64,000 nt of DNA, from contig NZ_CP029608.1 in NCBI RefSeq assembly GCF_003352185.1, forward strand, positions 5,126,501 to 5,190,500. Reading direction: 5' to 3'. Each line of letters opens with the position of its first letter. The stretch's first letter is position 1. The notes beneath the pieces were generated by a model, which worked only from the letters and a program-made list of their open reading frames with translations, was not told the DNA's origin and searched no databases. Source of the stretch: Pseudomonas kribbensis. GTDB lineage: Bacteria > Pseudomonadota > Gammaproteobacteria > Pseudomonadales > Pseudomonadaceae. This document shows positions 39,657 to 48,677 of the stretch, piece after piece. Position numbers and translations under genes: made by a program.

Positions 39657-40562
39657 ATGAATTTGTTCCAGTCAATGAGCGTCTACGTCAAAGTCGTGGA
39701 AACCGGCAGCATGACCGCGGCCGCCCTGCAGTGCGAAATGTCCACGACCATGGTCGGCAATCACCTGCGGGCACTGGAGCAGCGCCTCGGCGTACAACTG
39801 CTGCAACGCACCACCCGCCGACAGCGGCTGACCGAATTCGGTACGGTCTATTACCAGCGCTGTCTGGAGGTGCTGGGGCTGGTGCAAGACTCCGAACGAC
39901 TCGCCGAGCAAACCCTGGATGAACCGCGCGGCCTGCTGCGGATCACCGCGCCGCTGACCTTCGGTGTCGAACGCCTGGCTCCGGCGCTCAGCGAATTTTC
40001 CCTGCAGTATCCGCAGGTCAGAATGGATGTCGTGCTGACCAACAGCCGCCCGGATCTGCTGGAGAGTGGTCTCGATGTGGCGTTCCGCCTCGGCCATTTC
40101 GAACAATCGAACCTGATCGCCCGCCCCCTGATCGACTACACCCTGACCGTGTGCGCGTCTCCGGATTACGTGGCCCGGCGCGGCATGCCGCTCACGCCTG
40201 AAGACCTGCAACAGCACGATTGCCTGTCGTTCGCCTACCCCGCCGGCGATGACTGGCAATCGGTGGAAAAGCGCTGGCGCCTGAGCGGCCCGGACGGTGA
40301 AATCATGGTCGATGTCAGCGGACCGATGCTGATGAACACCTCGGCCGGCTTGCACCAGGCGGCGCGTACTGGCATGGGCATCGTGATGCTGCCCGATGCA
40401 CTGGTGGAACAGGATTTGCGCGATGGCAAACTTGTCACAGTAATGCCCGACTACCAGCCACCGAGCCGTCCTCTGCATCTGCTGTATGCACAGGATCGTT
40501 ATCGGCTGCCGAAGCTTCGGCGCTTCGTCGAGTTTGCGATGCGGACATGGGGGAAAAGCTGA
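39657..40562 (+). CDS. LysR-family transcriptional regulator
   Basis: 301 aa. N-terminal winged helix (LFQSMSVYVKVVETGSMTAAA) and the CrgA-like effector domain with GLLRITAPLTFG. Start at 39657 with AGGA 7 bases upstream; the in-frame TTG two codons before is not needed. The 102-bp space to the divergent ArgD-like gene should hold its operator. The effector is unknown. Confidence 0.92.
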   Translation: MNLFQSMSVYVKVVETGSMTAAALQCEMSTTMVGNHLRALEQRLGVQLLQRTTRRQRLTEFGTVYYQRCLEVLGLVQDSERLAEQTLDEPRGLLRITAPLTFGVERLAPALSEFSLQYPQVRMDVVLTNSRPDLLESGLDVAFRLGHFEQSNLIARPLIDYTLTVCASPDYVARRGMPLTPEDLQQHDCLSFAYPAGDDWQSVEKRWRLSGPDGEIMVDVSGPMLMNTSAGLHQAARTGMGIVMLPDALVEQDLRDGKLVTVMPDYQPPSRPLHLLYAQDRYRLPKLRRFVEFAMRTWGKS

Positions 40563-40619
40563 CTACGCTTGGCATCAGTTCATTTGCAATCATCCGGTTA
40601 TCAAGGACTCGATCACCCA

Positions 40620-41024
40620 ATGAAAAACGCTCTGACGGTACGCGATCTTTTACCCGCCGAAACGGAGTCGGTGCGGTTGTTTCTCGGGCAACATGGCTGG
40701 GCACATCGAGTCGGTTCCGCCGAATATTTTGCGCAGTTGATTCAAAACTCACAGCGGACGGCTGTTGCACGGTTGGACGAGCAGATCATCGGCTTCGCCC
40801 GGGGCATTACCGATGGTTTGTCCAATGGCTATCTGTCGATGGTGGTCGTCGATGTACAACACCAACGCCAAGGCGTGGGCCGGAAACTGGTCGAACATGT
40901 AATGGGAGATAACCCTGACATCACCTAGGTACTGCGGGCCGGGCGCGAGGGAGCAGAAGCATTTTTTGCCAGCCTGGGATTTGAAACCTCGGTGATTGCA
41001 ATGGAGCGCCCGCGATTGAAATAA
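40620..41024 (+). pseudogene. GNAT acetyltransferase interrupted by one amber codon
   Basis: A GNAT fold runs from MKNALTVRDLLPAE to ERPRLK (134 codons), but codon 103 is TAG (40926-40928) where homologues usually have Trp before the VLRAGREGAEAFFASLGF motif. One G-to-A change (TGG to TAG) explains it; the frame is otherwise intact, with the acetyl-CoA loop VVDVQHQRQGVGRKL preserved. The product would be cut off before the last strand and helix of the fold. It may be a recent pseudogene or a sequencing error. Confidence 0.85.
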
Positions 41025-41087
41025 CGGGCACTTACTACGGCCCCGGCTATTATCCACCTTCCCCTTTTTCAGCATGGATGCTGCGCG

Positions 41088-41603
41088 ATGCTCACGATTC
41101 TGCAAAACACCCCGATTCGAGCCTACGTGTTTTTTCTGCTTGTGGTTTATTTCGGCATCAAGGCGTTTTCTCCCCGCCGCGAAAGCCGTCTCTCGATGCT
41201 CATCACACCGCCGGCGTTTCTGGCGTGGTCGTTGTACTCCGTGAACTTGACGATCGACCCGGTCTTGTTCCTTGGCAGTTGGTTTGGCGCGCTGTTGCTG
41301 GGCAGCCTCTCGGCCTGGCTGGTTTTTTCCCGCAAGGGCGTGGCACTCGACGATACCGCGACCGGGCTGATCATGCCGGGCACCGTGAAAATCCTGATCA
41401 TGTTCCTGATGTTCTTTTTCGCGAACTATTACTTCGGCTATCAGGATGCGGTAAATCCGCAGCTGGCCGCTTCCCCCGACATGCTGCTGCTCAAGTCCAC
41501 GGTATCGGGGTTCATGTGCGGCCTGATCAGTACCCGCTCGCTGAAGCTCTACTGGGCACTGCGAACCCTCGCCGCCCGACAGTCGCCAGTGACCGCACAA
41601 TAA
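41088..41603 (+). CDS. Unknown integral membrane protein, 171 aa
   Basis: About five hydrophobic segments (10-27, 39-57, 61-82, 100-122, 139-155) and few charges. It resembles a group of short uncharacterised proteobacterial membrane proteins, but I cannot name a function. It faces msrA, whose stop is 18 bp away on the other strand. No terminator is evident between them. Confidence 0.75.
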   Translation: MLTILQNTPIRAYVFFLLVVYFGIKAFSPRRESRLSMLITPPAFLAWSLYSVNLTIDPVLFLGSWFGALLLGSLSAWLVFSRKGVALDDTATGLIMPGTVKILIMFLMFFFANYYFGYQDAVNPQLAASPDMLLLKSTVSGFMCGLISTRSLKLYWALRTLAARQSPVTAQ

Positions 41604-41621
41604 CCATTGGACAACCGGTGA

Positions 41622-42326
41622 TCACGACCCGCTTTTCACCAGCACCGGTTTCTCCTGATAACGCTCGGCGAACAGTTGCTTCAACTGCGCCACCTTCGGC
41701 AGATCATTGATCACGATGTACGGATAGGTCGGATGTTCGGTGAGGAAGTCCTGGTGATAGTCCTCCGCCGGATAGAAGCCGTTGTAGGTTTCCAGTCTGG
41801 TCACGATGGGTTTGCTGTAGGCATGCGCCGCATCAAGCTGGGCGATATAGGCCTGTGCAACGCGTTGCTGATCGGCATTGACCGGGAACAGCGCCGAGCG
41901 ATATTGCGTGCCGCTGTCCGGGCCCTGACGGTTGAGCTCGGTCGGGTTGTGGGCCACCGAGAAGTAGATCTGCAACAGGCTGCCGTAGCTGACCTGGGTC
42001 GGATCGAAGGTGACTTGCACCGACTCGGCATGGCCCGTATCGCCCTCGCTGACCCGCTCATACTCCGCTGTATTCGCCGCGCCGCCGGCGTATCCGGAGA
42101 CGGCTTTCTGCACACCTTTGACGTGCTGAAAAACACCCTGCACACCCCAGAAACAGCCGCCGGCGAAGACTGCCGTCTCGCTGTGTGCCTGGGTGTTCTC
42201 ATCAAGCGCTGGCGGTGGAATGGCCACGCCTTCCTCGGCACCGAAGGAAAATGCCGAGCACTGACCGATCACCCCGGCCGCCGCGACGCCCAACAACAGA
42301 CGACGCCAGATAATTCGAGTTTTCAT
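41622..42326 (-). CDS. msrA: Peptide-methionine (S)-S-oxide reductase, secreted
   Basis: 234 aa. The catalytic motif GGCFWGVQGVF is intact, as are YAGGAANTAEYERVS and the resolving region near the C-terminus. A membrane/signal segment (RRLLLGVAAAGVIGQCSAFS) shows export to the periplasm, unlike the usual cytoplasmic MsrA. Start at 42326 (MKTRIIWRR); a second ATG three codons upstream is possible. It is the last gene of msrB-dipZ-msrA. Confidence 0.93.
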   Translation of the reverse strand: MKTRIIWRRLLLGVAAAGVIGQCSAFSFGAEEGVAIPPPALDENTQAHSETAVFAGGCFWGVQGVFQHVKGVQKAVSGYAGGAANTAEYERVSEGDTGHAESVQVTFDPTQVSYGSLLQIYFSVAHNPTELNRQGPDSGTQYRSALFPVNADQQRVAQAYIAQLDAAHAYSKPIVTRLETYNGFYPAEDYHQDFLTEHPTYPYIVINDLPKVAQLKQLFAERYQEKPVLVKSGS

Positions 42327-42341
42327 GTCACGCACTCCTGA

Positions 42342-44150
42342 TCAGCCGAAGGTAAAGGCGTAGGCCGACACGCCCGGATCGAGAAACTCGATGTTGAAGG
42401 TTCGGTCCTTCACCTCATCGGTCTGCCGCACCAATTGATACAGGCGTTGTTCGGTCACCTGACCACTGCCGTCCGGCGCCACGTCGACACCGTGGGCATC
42501 TCCCGGCGCCTGACCGTCGATGGTCACTTTGAAGCGCACCGGTTTGCCGTCCGTTCCCGGCCCCAGCACCAGATGCAGGTCACGGGCGTGGAAGCGATAG
42601 ACGATGCGGCTGGCCGGCGCGCTGGCGGTGGCGCGCTCGGCACCGACTGCCCATTGCCCGCCCAGACTCCAGTCATTCAGAGCCAGGTTGGTCGGCGCCG
42701 TGTAAGCCGCCACCTTGTCAGGCACGAGGCTGGTTTCCGGTACGAAATGTTCCGCACGCTGGTAGCCGACGTAGGTTTCCGGCGACAGCACCTGATTCAT
42801 GTCCGGGGCCAGCTGCACGCCTTGGGCATCGGCATTGATCAAACCGTCAGCGACGGTTTTCGCACCGGCCTCACGCAGCAGTTGCTGGATGACGCGTTCC
42901 GATTCGGCGTAGTCCCCTTCGCCAAAGTGGTGGTAACGAATGCGCCCCTGGGCGTCGGCAAAGTAATGTGCCGGCCAGTATTCATTGTTGAAAGCGCGCC
43001 AGATCCTGTAGTCGTTATCGATGGCCACCGGGTAGTTGATGCCCAGTTCCTTCATGGCTTTGGTGACGTTGCCTACATCACGTTCGAAGGCAAATTCCGG
43101 GGCATGTACGCCGATCACCACCAGGCCCTGATCCTTGTACTTCTCGGCCCAGGCTTTGACGTAAGGCAAGGTGCGCAGGCAGTTGATGCAGGAGTAGGTC
43201 CAGAAATCCACCAGCACCACTTTGCCCTTCAATGCCTGTGCATCCAAGGGCGCGGAGTTGAGCCATTGCACCGCGCCATCGAGCGGCGGCAACTGACCTT
43301 CGACCGGCAACGAGCCCGGTGCCTTGGCGGCCATTTTCATCGCGCCGCCAGCAGCCATCATGCTGCCGTTCGCCGCGTCATCCGCTGCGGGAATCTGCGC
43401 CATCATCGTGCCGTTGCCGTGAGGGGATTTCCCCGACAGTTTGCCGACCAGTGCCTGCTCCAGACCTCCGGTGGAAGCCGTCGACACCCGCGCCAGAATC
43501 CCGGTGTCGAGGCCCAGCGCGATGGCGGCCACACCGGCCAGCATCGCAGCGCCGAGCCCGCGGCGGATCCACTCGCCGGTGCCGATCGAGCGCTTCATCA
43601 GCGCGAAAACCTTACCGCCCAGCAGAAGCGCCGCAGCCAGCGACGTAGCCGCGCCCGCCGCATAAGCGAGCAACAACAGCGTGGTGGCGATGCTTGCCCC
43701 TTGCAGCGCGGCACCGGTCAGAATCAAGCCGAGGATTGGCCCGGCGCACGGTGCCCAGAGCAGCCCGGTGGCGACACCGATCAGAAACGACGCGCCGGGA
43801 TGCGGACGATTGTCCTGGCCGGCGGCCTCCGACAGGCGACTGCCGGCGGACACCAGCGGCCGGGTCAGACGCTCGGCCAGACGCGGCAGCAGCAGCGTCA
43901 GCCCGAACAGTGCAACGAACAGCAACGCGAGCCAGCGACCGTACTGATTGACTTGCACCACCCAACCGCCGCCCACCGCCGCCAGTGTCGCGACGAGGGC
44001 GAAGGTCAGTGCCATCCCGGCCAACAGCGGCAAGCCACTCTTGATAAACGGCTGCCCGGTGCGAGCGAAGACAAAAGGCAGAACCGGCAGGATGCACGGG
44101 CTGACGATCGTCAGCACACCGCCGAGATAAGCGAGAACCAAGAGCCACAT
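42342..44150 (-). CDS. dipZ: DipZ-type CcdA-thioredoxin fusion
   Basis: 602 aa. The N-terminal ~220 residues are a CcdA/DsbD-like membrane domain with its redox cysteines (Cys19 in SPCILPVLP and Cys135 in WAPCAGPIL). After a low-complexity linker (235-285) comes a TlpA-like periplasmic thioredoxin domain with active site WTYSCINCLRTLPY (Cys321/Cys324), and then the C-terminal beta domain characteristic of DipZ. It should carry electrons from cytoplasmic thioredoxin to periplasmic substrates. The flanking exported MsrA and MsrB are the obvious clients. Confidence 0.92.
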   Translation of the reverse strand: MWLLVLAYLGGVLTIVSPCILPVLPFVFARTGQPFIKSGLPLLAGMALTFALVATLAAVGGGWVVQVNQYGRWLALLFVALFGLTLLLPRLAERLTRPLVSAGSRLSEAAGQDNRPHPGASFLIGVATGLLWAPCAGPILGLILTGAALQGASIATTLLLLAYAAGAATSLAAALLLGGKVFALMKRSIGTGEWIRRGLGAAMLAGVAAIALGLDTGILARVSTASTGGLEQALVGKLSGKSPHGNGTMMAQIPAADDAANGSMMAAGGAMKMAAKAPGSLPVEGQLPPLDGAVQWLNSAPLDAQALKGKVVLVDFWTYSCINCLRTLPYVKAWAEKYKDQGLVVIGVHAPEFAFERDVGNVTKAMKELGINYPVAIDNDYRIWRAFNNEYWPAHYFADAQGRIRYHHFGEGDYAESERVIQQLLREAGAKTVADGLINADAQGVQLAPDMNQVLSPETYVGYQRAEHFVPETSLVPDKVAAYTAPTNLALNDWSLGGQWAVGAERATASAPASRIVYRFHARDLHLVLGPGTDGKPVRFKVTIDGQAPGDAHGVDVAPDGSGQVTEQRLYQLVRQTDEVKDRTFNIEFLDPGVSAYAFTFG

Positions 44151-44193
44151 GGTGTCGTCCTGTAGTGAGTGAAGATTGCAGGCGGGCCACGAC

Positions 44194-44712
44194 TCAAACC
44201 GCCACGGGTTTGAAGGTCATCGCCAGGCCGTTCATGCAGTAGCGCAGGCCGGTGGGTTTGGGTCCGTCGTCGAACACATGGCCGAGGTGACCGCCGCAAC
44301 GTCGGCAGTGAACTTCCTCCCGGGTCATGCCGAAGGAGCGGTCCTGGCGGGTGGCCACGGCGTGTTCCAGCGGCGCCCAGAAACTCGGCCAGCCGGTGCG
44401 GCTGTCGAACTTGGTGTCCGACGAAAACAGCGCCAGATCGCAGCCGGCGCAGGCGAACTTGCCGGCCCGATGCTCGTTGTTCAGGGGACTGCTGTAGGCC
44501 CGCTCCGTGCCTTCCTTGCGCAGCACGTCGAATTGTTCGTCGGTGAGCAGCGCATGCCATTCGCTATCGCTGTGGGTCACTTCAAACGCTTCATCGGCGA
44601 GTGCCTCACCGACCAGCGCCGAACCCCCGGATAACTTTGGCAATACACCTGCCAGTAACGCTGCAAGCCCCAGCCCGCCGCCCGTTGCCAGAATCTGTCG
44701 CCGTGAAAACAT
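44194..44712 (-). CDS. msrB: Peptide-methionine (R)-S-oxide reductase, Tat-exported
   Basis: 172 aa. Catalytic Cys in GLRYCMNGLAM and the zinc cysteines in CAGC and CRRC. The N-terminus MFSRRQILATGGGLGLAALLAG is a Tat signal (twin Arg), so it works in the periplasm. The start at 44712 is preferred, because the frame upstream has no signal peptide. First gene of the operon with dipZ and msrA; divergent from the two-component system. Confidence 0.93.
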   Translation of the reverse strand: MFSRRQILATGGGLGLAALLAGVLPKLSGGSALVGEALADEAFEVTHSDSEWHALLTDEQFDVLRKEGTERAYSSPLNNEHRAGKFACAGCDLALFSSDTKFDSRTGWPSFWAPLEHAVATRQDRSFGMTREEVHCRRCGGHLGHVFDDGPKPTGLRYCMNGLAMTFKPVAV

Positions 44713-44863
44713 GGCCGTCTCCCAAAATTCCAGATGCCTGTCGTGGAACACAGCCTAGGCTTGGGTTGATCGCCAAATCCTCACGGGAAGTTAAACAATT
44801 CGTGATAACTCGCCCGGAGGAAAACCCGCACAATGCGCACATTGCGCCGAAGGATTGAGCTTC

Positions 44864-45580
44864 ATGGAACAGACCAAACGCGTCCTGGTGGTCGAGGACG
44901 ACCTGCACATTGCCGACCTCATTTGCCTGCATCTGCGGGACGAACAATTCGAGGTGGTCCACAGCGCCGATGGCGACGAGGGCATGCGCCTGCTGCAGCA
45001 AGGCCACTGGGATGCACTGATCCTCGACCTCATGTTGCCGGGCGTCGACGGCCTGGAAATCTGCCGCCGCGCCCGGGCCATGGCCCGCTACACACCGATC
45101 ATCATCACCAGCGCCCGCTCCAGCGAACTGCACCGTATCCTCGGCCTTGAACTGGGCGCCGACGATTACCTCGCCAAACCGTTTTCGATGCTGGAGCTGG
45201 TGGCCCGGGTTAAAGCGCTGCTGCGCCGGGTAGACGCCATGGCGCGCAACCTGAAGATGGACGCCGGCAGCCTCAGTCTCGACGGCCTGACCATCGACCC
45301 GATCACTCGTGACGTGGCCCTGAACGGCCAGCGCCTGGACCTCACCCCACGGGAATTCGACTTGCTCTACTTCTTCGCCCGACAGCCGGGCAAGGTGTTC
45401 TCGCGCATGGATCTGCTCAACGCGGTCTGGGGCTACAGCCACGAAGGCTACGAACACACGGTCAACACCCACATCAATCGCCTGCGGGCGAAGATCGAGG
45501 CGGATCCGGCACAACCGGTGCGCATCCTCACGGTGTGGGGCCGTGGCTACAAATTCGGCACGAGTACAGAACAACCATGA
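44864..45580 (+). CDS. OmpR-family response regulator
   Basis: 238 aa. Receiver domain with the acidic pocket in VVEDD and phospho-acceptor Asp in DALILDLMLPGVDG, and Lys in YLAKPFS; a winged-helix DNA-binding domain follows (about 140-230, LDLTPREFDLLYFFARQPGKVFSR). ATG at 44864. The last bases overlap the kinase start (ATGA). Given its place divergent from msrB, control of the Msr operon is likely but not shown. Confidence 0.93.
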   Translation: MEQTKRVLVVEDDLHIADLICLHLRDEQFEVVHSADGDEGMRLLQQGHWDALILDLMLPGVDGLEICRRARAMARYTPIIITSARSSELHRILGLELGADDYLAKPFSMLELVARVKALLRRVDAMARNLKMDAGSLSLDGLTIDPITRDVALNGQRLDLTPREFDLLYFFARQPGKVFSRMDLLNAVWGYSHEGYEHTVNTHINRLRAKIEADPAQPVRILTVWGRGYKFGTSTEQP

Positions 45581-47097
45581 AACTGACCCTGACGCAGCGC
45601 CTGTCCCTGGTGTTCGCCGTATTGCTGCTGGCGTGCTGTGGCACGTCGGCGTGGTTGCAGGTGCGCTCCAGCCAGATGCATGAGCTGGAGGTGGTGCAGG
45701 GTCTGTCCCGGGATCTGGCGCAGCACATCGCTCACGACACGGTGCTGATGGACAGCAACGGCCTGATGCCCGGTGCGGTGCGCGAACTGTTCAGCCAGTT
45801 GATGCTGGTCAACCCGAGTGTCGAGGTGTACCTGCTCGACACCGAAGGCAGGATCGTCGGCAACGCCGCACCGGAAGGACGCCTGCGTCGGCAGTCCGTC
45901 GATCTGCAACCGATCCGGCGCCTGCTCAATGATCAACCGTTGCCGATCCTCGGCGACGACCCGCGCAGCGTCGACGGCCGCAAGGTCTTCAGCGCAGCGC
46001 CGTTGCAGGTCAACGGCAAGCCGGCCGGTTACCTTTACGTGGTCCTGCTCAGCGAAGCGCACGACCGTTTCGCCGAACGCGGCGCCACCAGTGCAGCGTT
46101 GAATACGGCGTTGCTGTCCATTGGCCTGGTGGCGTTCCTGTGCCTGATTGCCGGTCTGACGGCATTCAATCTGATCACCCGGCCGTTGCGCCGGCTGACC
46201 GAAACCGTGAGTCGCTTCGACATCGACGGCGCACCGCAATCGCTGCCAATCGCGCCGACGCCTGTGGACAAGTCTGCCGACCCGGACGAAATCGCCGTGC
46301 TCGACGCGGCGTTCCGACAAATGCAAAACCGCCTCGGCGAACAGTGGCGCTCTTTGACCCGTCAGGATCAGGAGCGCCGGGAACTGGTGGCGAATATTTC
46401 CCATGATTTGCGCACGCCATTGGCATCGCTGCATGGTTACCTGGAAACGCTGTCACTCAAGGACGCCACGCTGTCTCCGGAAGAACGCCGCCGCTATCTG
46501 GGGATCGCCCTGGATCAGAGCCGCAAGGTCGGCGGGCTCGCGCAGTCGCTGCTGGAACTGGTGCGCCTTGAACATGGCTTCGTACAGCCTGTGCTGGAGC
46601 AGTTTTCCCTGACCGATCTGGTGCAGGACATCTTCCAGAAATTCGAATTGGGCGCCGAGGCCCGGAATGTCGAACTCAAGGCCAGTTTCAGCGCCAACCT
46701 GCCGACCGTCTGCGCTGACCTCGGGCTGATCGAACGGGTGCTGACCAACCTGTTCGATAACGCCTTGCGCCATACGCCATCGGGGGGCGAAATCGAACTC
46801 GGTCTGAAACCACAAGGCGCGCTGGTTGAAATCACCGTCAGCGACACCGGCCCCGGCATTGCTGCCGAGTTGCGTGAGGGCTTGTTCCTGCGCCCTTTCA
46901 ATATCGGCGGCGCGCGACGCGACGGCGGACTGGGCCTGCGAATCGTGCACCGGATCCTGCAACTGCACGGGCGCGAGATCCAGTTGCTCGATGTCGCAGG
47001 ACGGGGCGCGACCTTTCGCTTCTCGCTGCCGGTGGATCAACAGAACGCCGAAGAGTGGATCGTGCGTTCGATGAACCTGAATACGCCGGGCAAATAA
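45577..47097 (+). CDS. Sensor histidine kinase
   Basis: 506 aa inner-membrane kinase. Helix 1 (about 12-32), a periplasmic sensor of ~130 residues, helix 2 (about 175-195), HAMP, then the H-box ELVANISHDLRTPLASLHGYLETL (written as two parts: ISHDLRTPLASLHGY within it), N-box DNALRHT and G-box GDGGLGLRIVH-like. The sensor has no named domain; oxidant or envelope stress sensing is a guess from the neighbouring msr genes. Partner of the overlapping regulator. Confidence 0.92.
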   Translation: MKLTLTQRLSLVFAVLLLACCGTSAWLQVRSSQMHELEVVQGLSRDLAQHIAHDTVLMDSNGLMPGAVRELFSQLMLVNPSVEVYLLDTEGRIVGNAAPEGRLRRQSVDLQPIRRLLNDQPLPILGDDPRSVDGRKVFSAAPLQVNGKPAGYLYVVLLSEAHDRFAERGATSAALNTALLSIGLVAFLCLIAGLTAFNLITRPLRRLTETVSRFDIDGAPQSLPIAPTPVDKSADPDEIAVLDAAFRQMQNRLGEQWRSLTRQDQERRELVANISHDLRTPLASLHGYLETLSLKDATLSPEERRRYLGIALDQSRKVGGLAQSLLELVRLEHGFVQPVLEQFSLTDLVQDIFQKFELGAEARNVELKASFSANLPTVCADLGLIERVLTNLFDNALRHTPSGGEIELGLKPQGALVEITVSDTGPGIAAELREGLFLRPFNIGGARRDGGLGLRIVHRILQLHGREIQLLDVAGRGATFRFSLPVDQQNAEEWIVRSMNLNTPGK

Positions 47098-47217
47098 TCA
47101 ACTCCATCGGGCCGTTGCTCCGTGACAACACTGCCCCGCTCCCCTAAATTAGTCGGCCTGAAAAAGCCCCCCATGCTTTCTCGTCTTATCCCAAGTTAAA
47201 AAAGTAGTGAAATTTCA

Positions 47218-47922
47218 ATGTCCGATTTCAACACCGCTGAATCCGTAGTCACCCTGTCGTCCAAAGCGGAATACGAAAACTCCATCAATCTTTCACAACA
47301 CATTCCACAAGCGAAGATCATCAGCGAGATGGTCCTCGACGCGTTTCAATCGACCCGCGAGAGCGAGCAGATCCGTGAGCTGCGTGCCGCGATCCGTCAG
47401 GCCCACGATCGCTTCGATGACGATCAGGCCTACGAGCTGATGGGCCAGCTCAAGCGCCTGAAGGACGCCGAGGCAGCCGACATCGCAGCCCTCGAAGACC
47501 TGAGCAGCAAGTTCCCGATCAGCCGCATCCTGTCCAGCTTCAAGGACGATCCGGCGTTCCAGGAAATCGTCTACGGCCTGGCCCTCAAGGTGCTGAACCA
47601 GACCCATCAGGCGATCAGCAACCCGAGCGGCGGCAAGAGCAAAGCCGCACGCGCCAAGAAAGACGTCGAAGTGTTCAGCATCAGCAAGGACGGCATCAGC
47701 GTGACCCTGCCAATGCGCACGCCGCGTTCGCGTCTGAGCGTGGATCGTGAGGCGCTGGAATTCCTCGGTTTCACCTTCGTCGGTGAAGGCGAAGAAGCAG
47801 AAATCGAAGGCGAGACCTTCGTCGACAACGCCGGCACCGAACACGCGATCAACCGCAAGAACATCATCACCGCCCTGCAACAGCAGACCGCGTTCGATGG
47901 TTACAGCATCGCCGCCCAGTAA
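47218..47922 (+). CDS. Conserved hypothetical protein, 234 aa
   Basis: Not recognised. Soluble; acidic helices in the first half (REQIRELRAAIRQAHDRF region and ELMGQLKRLKD) look coiled-coil-like, and the second half is predicted beta-rich with SKDGISVTLPMRTPRSRLS. No signal peptide or membrane helix. It stands alone with its own terminator. Strong codon bias suggests high expression, so it is certainly a gene. Confidence 0.8.
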   Translation: MSDFNTAESVVTLSSKAEYENSINLSQHIPQAKIISEMVLDAFQSTRESEQIRELRAAIRQAHDRFDDDQAYELMGQLKRLKDAEAADIAALEDLSSKFPISRILSSFKDDPAFQEIVYGLALKVLNQTHQAISNPSGGKSKAARAKKDVEVFSISKDGISVTLPMRTPRSRLSVDREALEFLGFTFVGEGEEAEIEGETFVDNAGTEHAINRKNIITALQQQTAFDGYSIAAQ

Positions 47923-47935
47923 GCGCAGCGCTGAC

Positions 47936-47972
47936 GAAAAAGCCCCGCTCTGAATCTCAGGCGGGGCTTTTT
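47936..47972 (+). terminator. Terminator after the 47218 gene
   Basis: AGCCCCGC (47941-47948) / GCGGGGCT (47961-47968) with T-run to 47972. Confidence 0.9.
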
Positions 47973-47991
47973 GTTATGCGGCTTTCAGCGA

Positions 47992-48483
47992 TTACGCCGA
48001 CGGATGTACCGCTGCGATCATGTCGACTTCAATGGCCGCGTTTTTCGGCAACTGATAGACGCCGACGGTGGTGCGTGTATGGCGGCCGGCATCCCCCAGC
48101 ACATAACTGAAGACGTCGGATGCGCCGTTGGCCACTTCGCTCAGGTCGACGAAGTCCGGGGTCGACTTCACATAGACCGTGACCCGCAACAGCGCCCTGA
48201 CCTTGTCCAGCGAACCGACCGCATCGACGATAAACGCCAGGCAACGCATGGCGCTGATGCTCGCGGCGGCTTGCGCGTCCTTGAGCGTCAGCTCCAGCCC
48301 GACCCGGCCGGGATACTGAATCTTGCCTTCGGTGCGCGGCACCATGCCACTGATGTACAGCTCATCGTGATGACGCACCAGCGGCGCGTAATTGCCGCCC
48401 ACCGTATTCTCGCCATTGATGTCGTAATTCAGCTCTTTTGCCAGGGCAATGAAGCGTTCGTCGCAGGTCATCCTCTCAGTCAT
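47992..48483 (-). CDS. RidA/YjgF/YER057c family protein
   Basis: 163 aa, somewhat longer than the ~130 aa RidA. Family strands ISGMVPRTEGKIQYPGRVG and AAMRCL-type AASISAMRCLAF are present. The Arg needed for imine deaminase (VR..R pattern) is not in the usual place: KNAAIEVDMIAAV near the end lacks the R-x-E version of RidA. It may thus be a member of a RidA subgroup without enamine/imine deaminase activity. Alternative start four codons downstream (MTCDERF). Confidence 0.85.
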   Translation of the reverse strand: MTERMTCDERFIALAKELNYDINGENTVGGNYAPLVRHHDELYISGMVPRTEGKIQYPGRVGLELTLKDAQAAASISAMRCLAFIVDAVGSLDKVRALLRVTVYVKSTPDFVDLSEVANGASDVFSYVLGDAGRHTRTTVGVYQLPKNAAIEVDMIAAVHPSA

Positions 48484-48624
48484 TTCGCCCAGCCTCTTGA
48501 TCGATGCGTGAAGTTGGATCCGAATCTAGGGCTTTTGCCTGGTGACCGCAACCTGTCGATTTCTGGTTAATCATTTACGGCTTAACCCAATCCGCCGTGA
48601 CGGATTCACTTACCGCGGACAACG

Positions 48625-48659
48625 AAAAACCCCGCTCATCTCTCGATGAACGGGGTTTC
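48625..48659 (-). terminator. Terminator of the cyo operon
   Basis: Minus strand AAACCCCGTTCATCG/... GATGAGCGGGGTTT followed by TTCG; 19 bases past cyoE. Stem of eight GC-rich pairs plus flanking pairs. Confidence 0.8.
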
Positions 48660-48677
48660 TCGTACAGCGTTCGAACC

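Noticed and set aside
40926..40928. Amber codon as pyrrolysine or programmed recoding
   Set aside because: No Pyl genes, no recoding structure visible; a point mutation is simpler.
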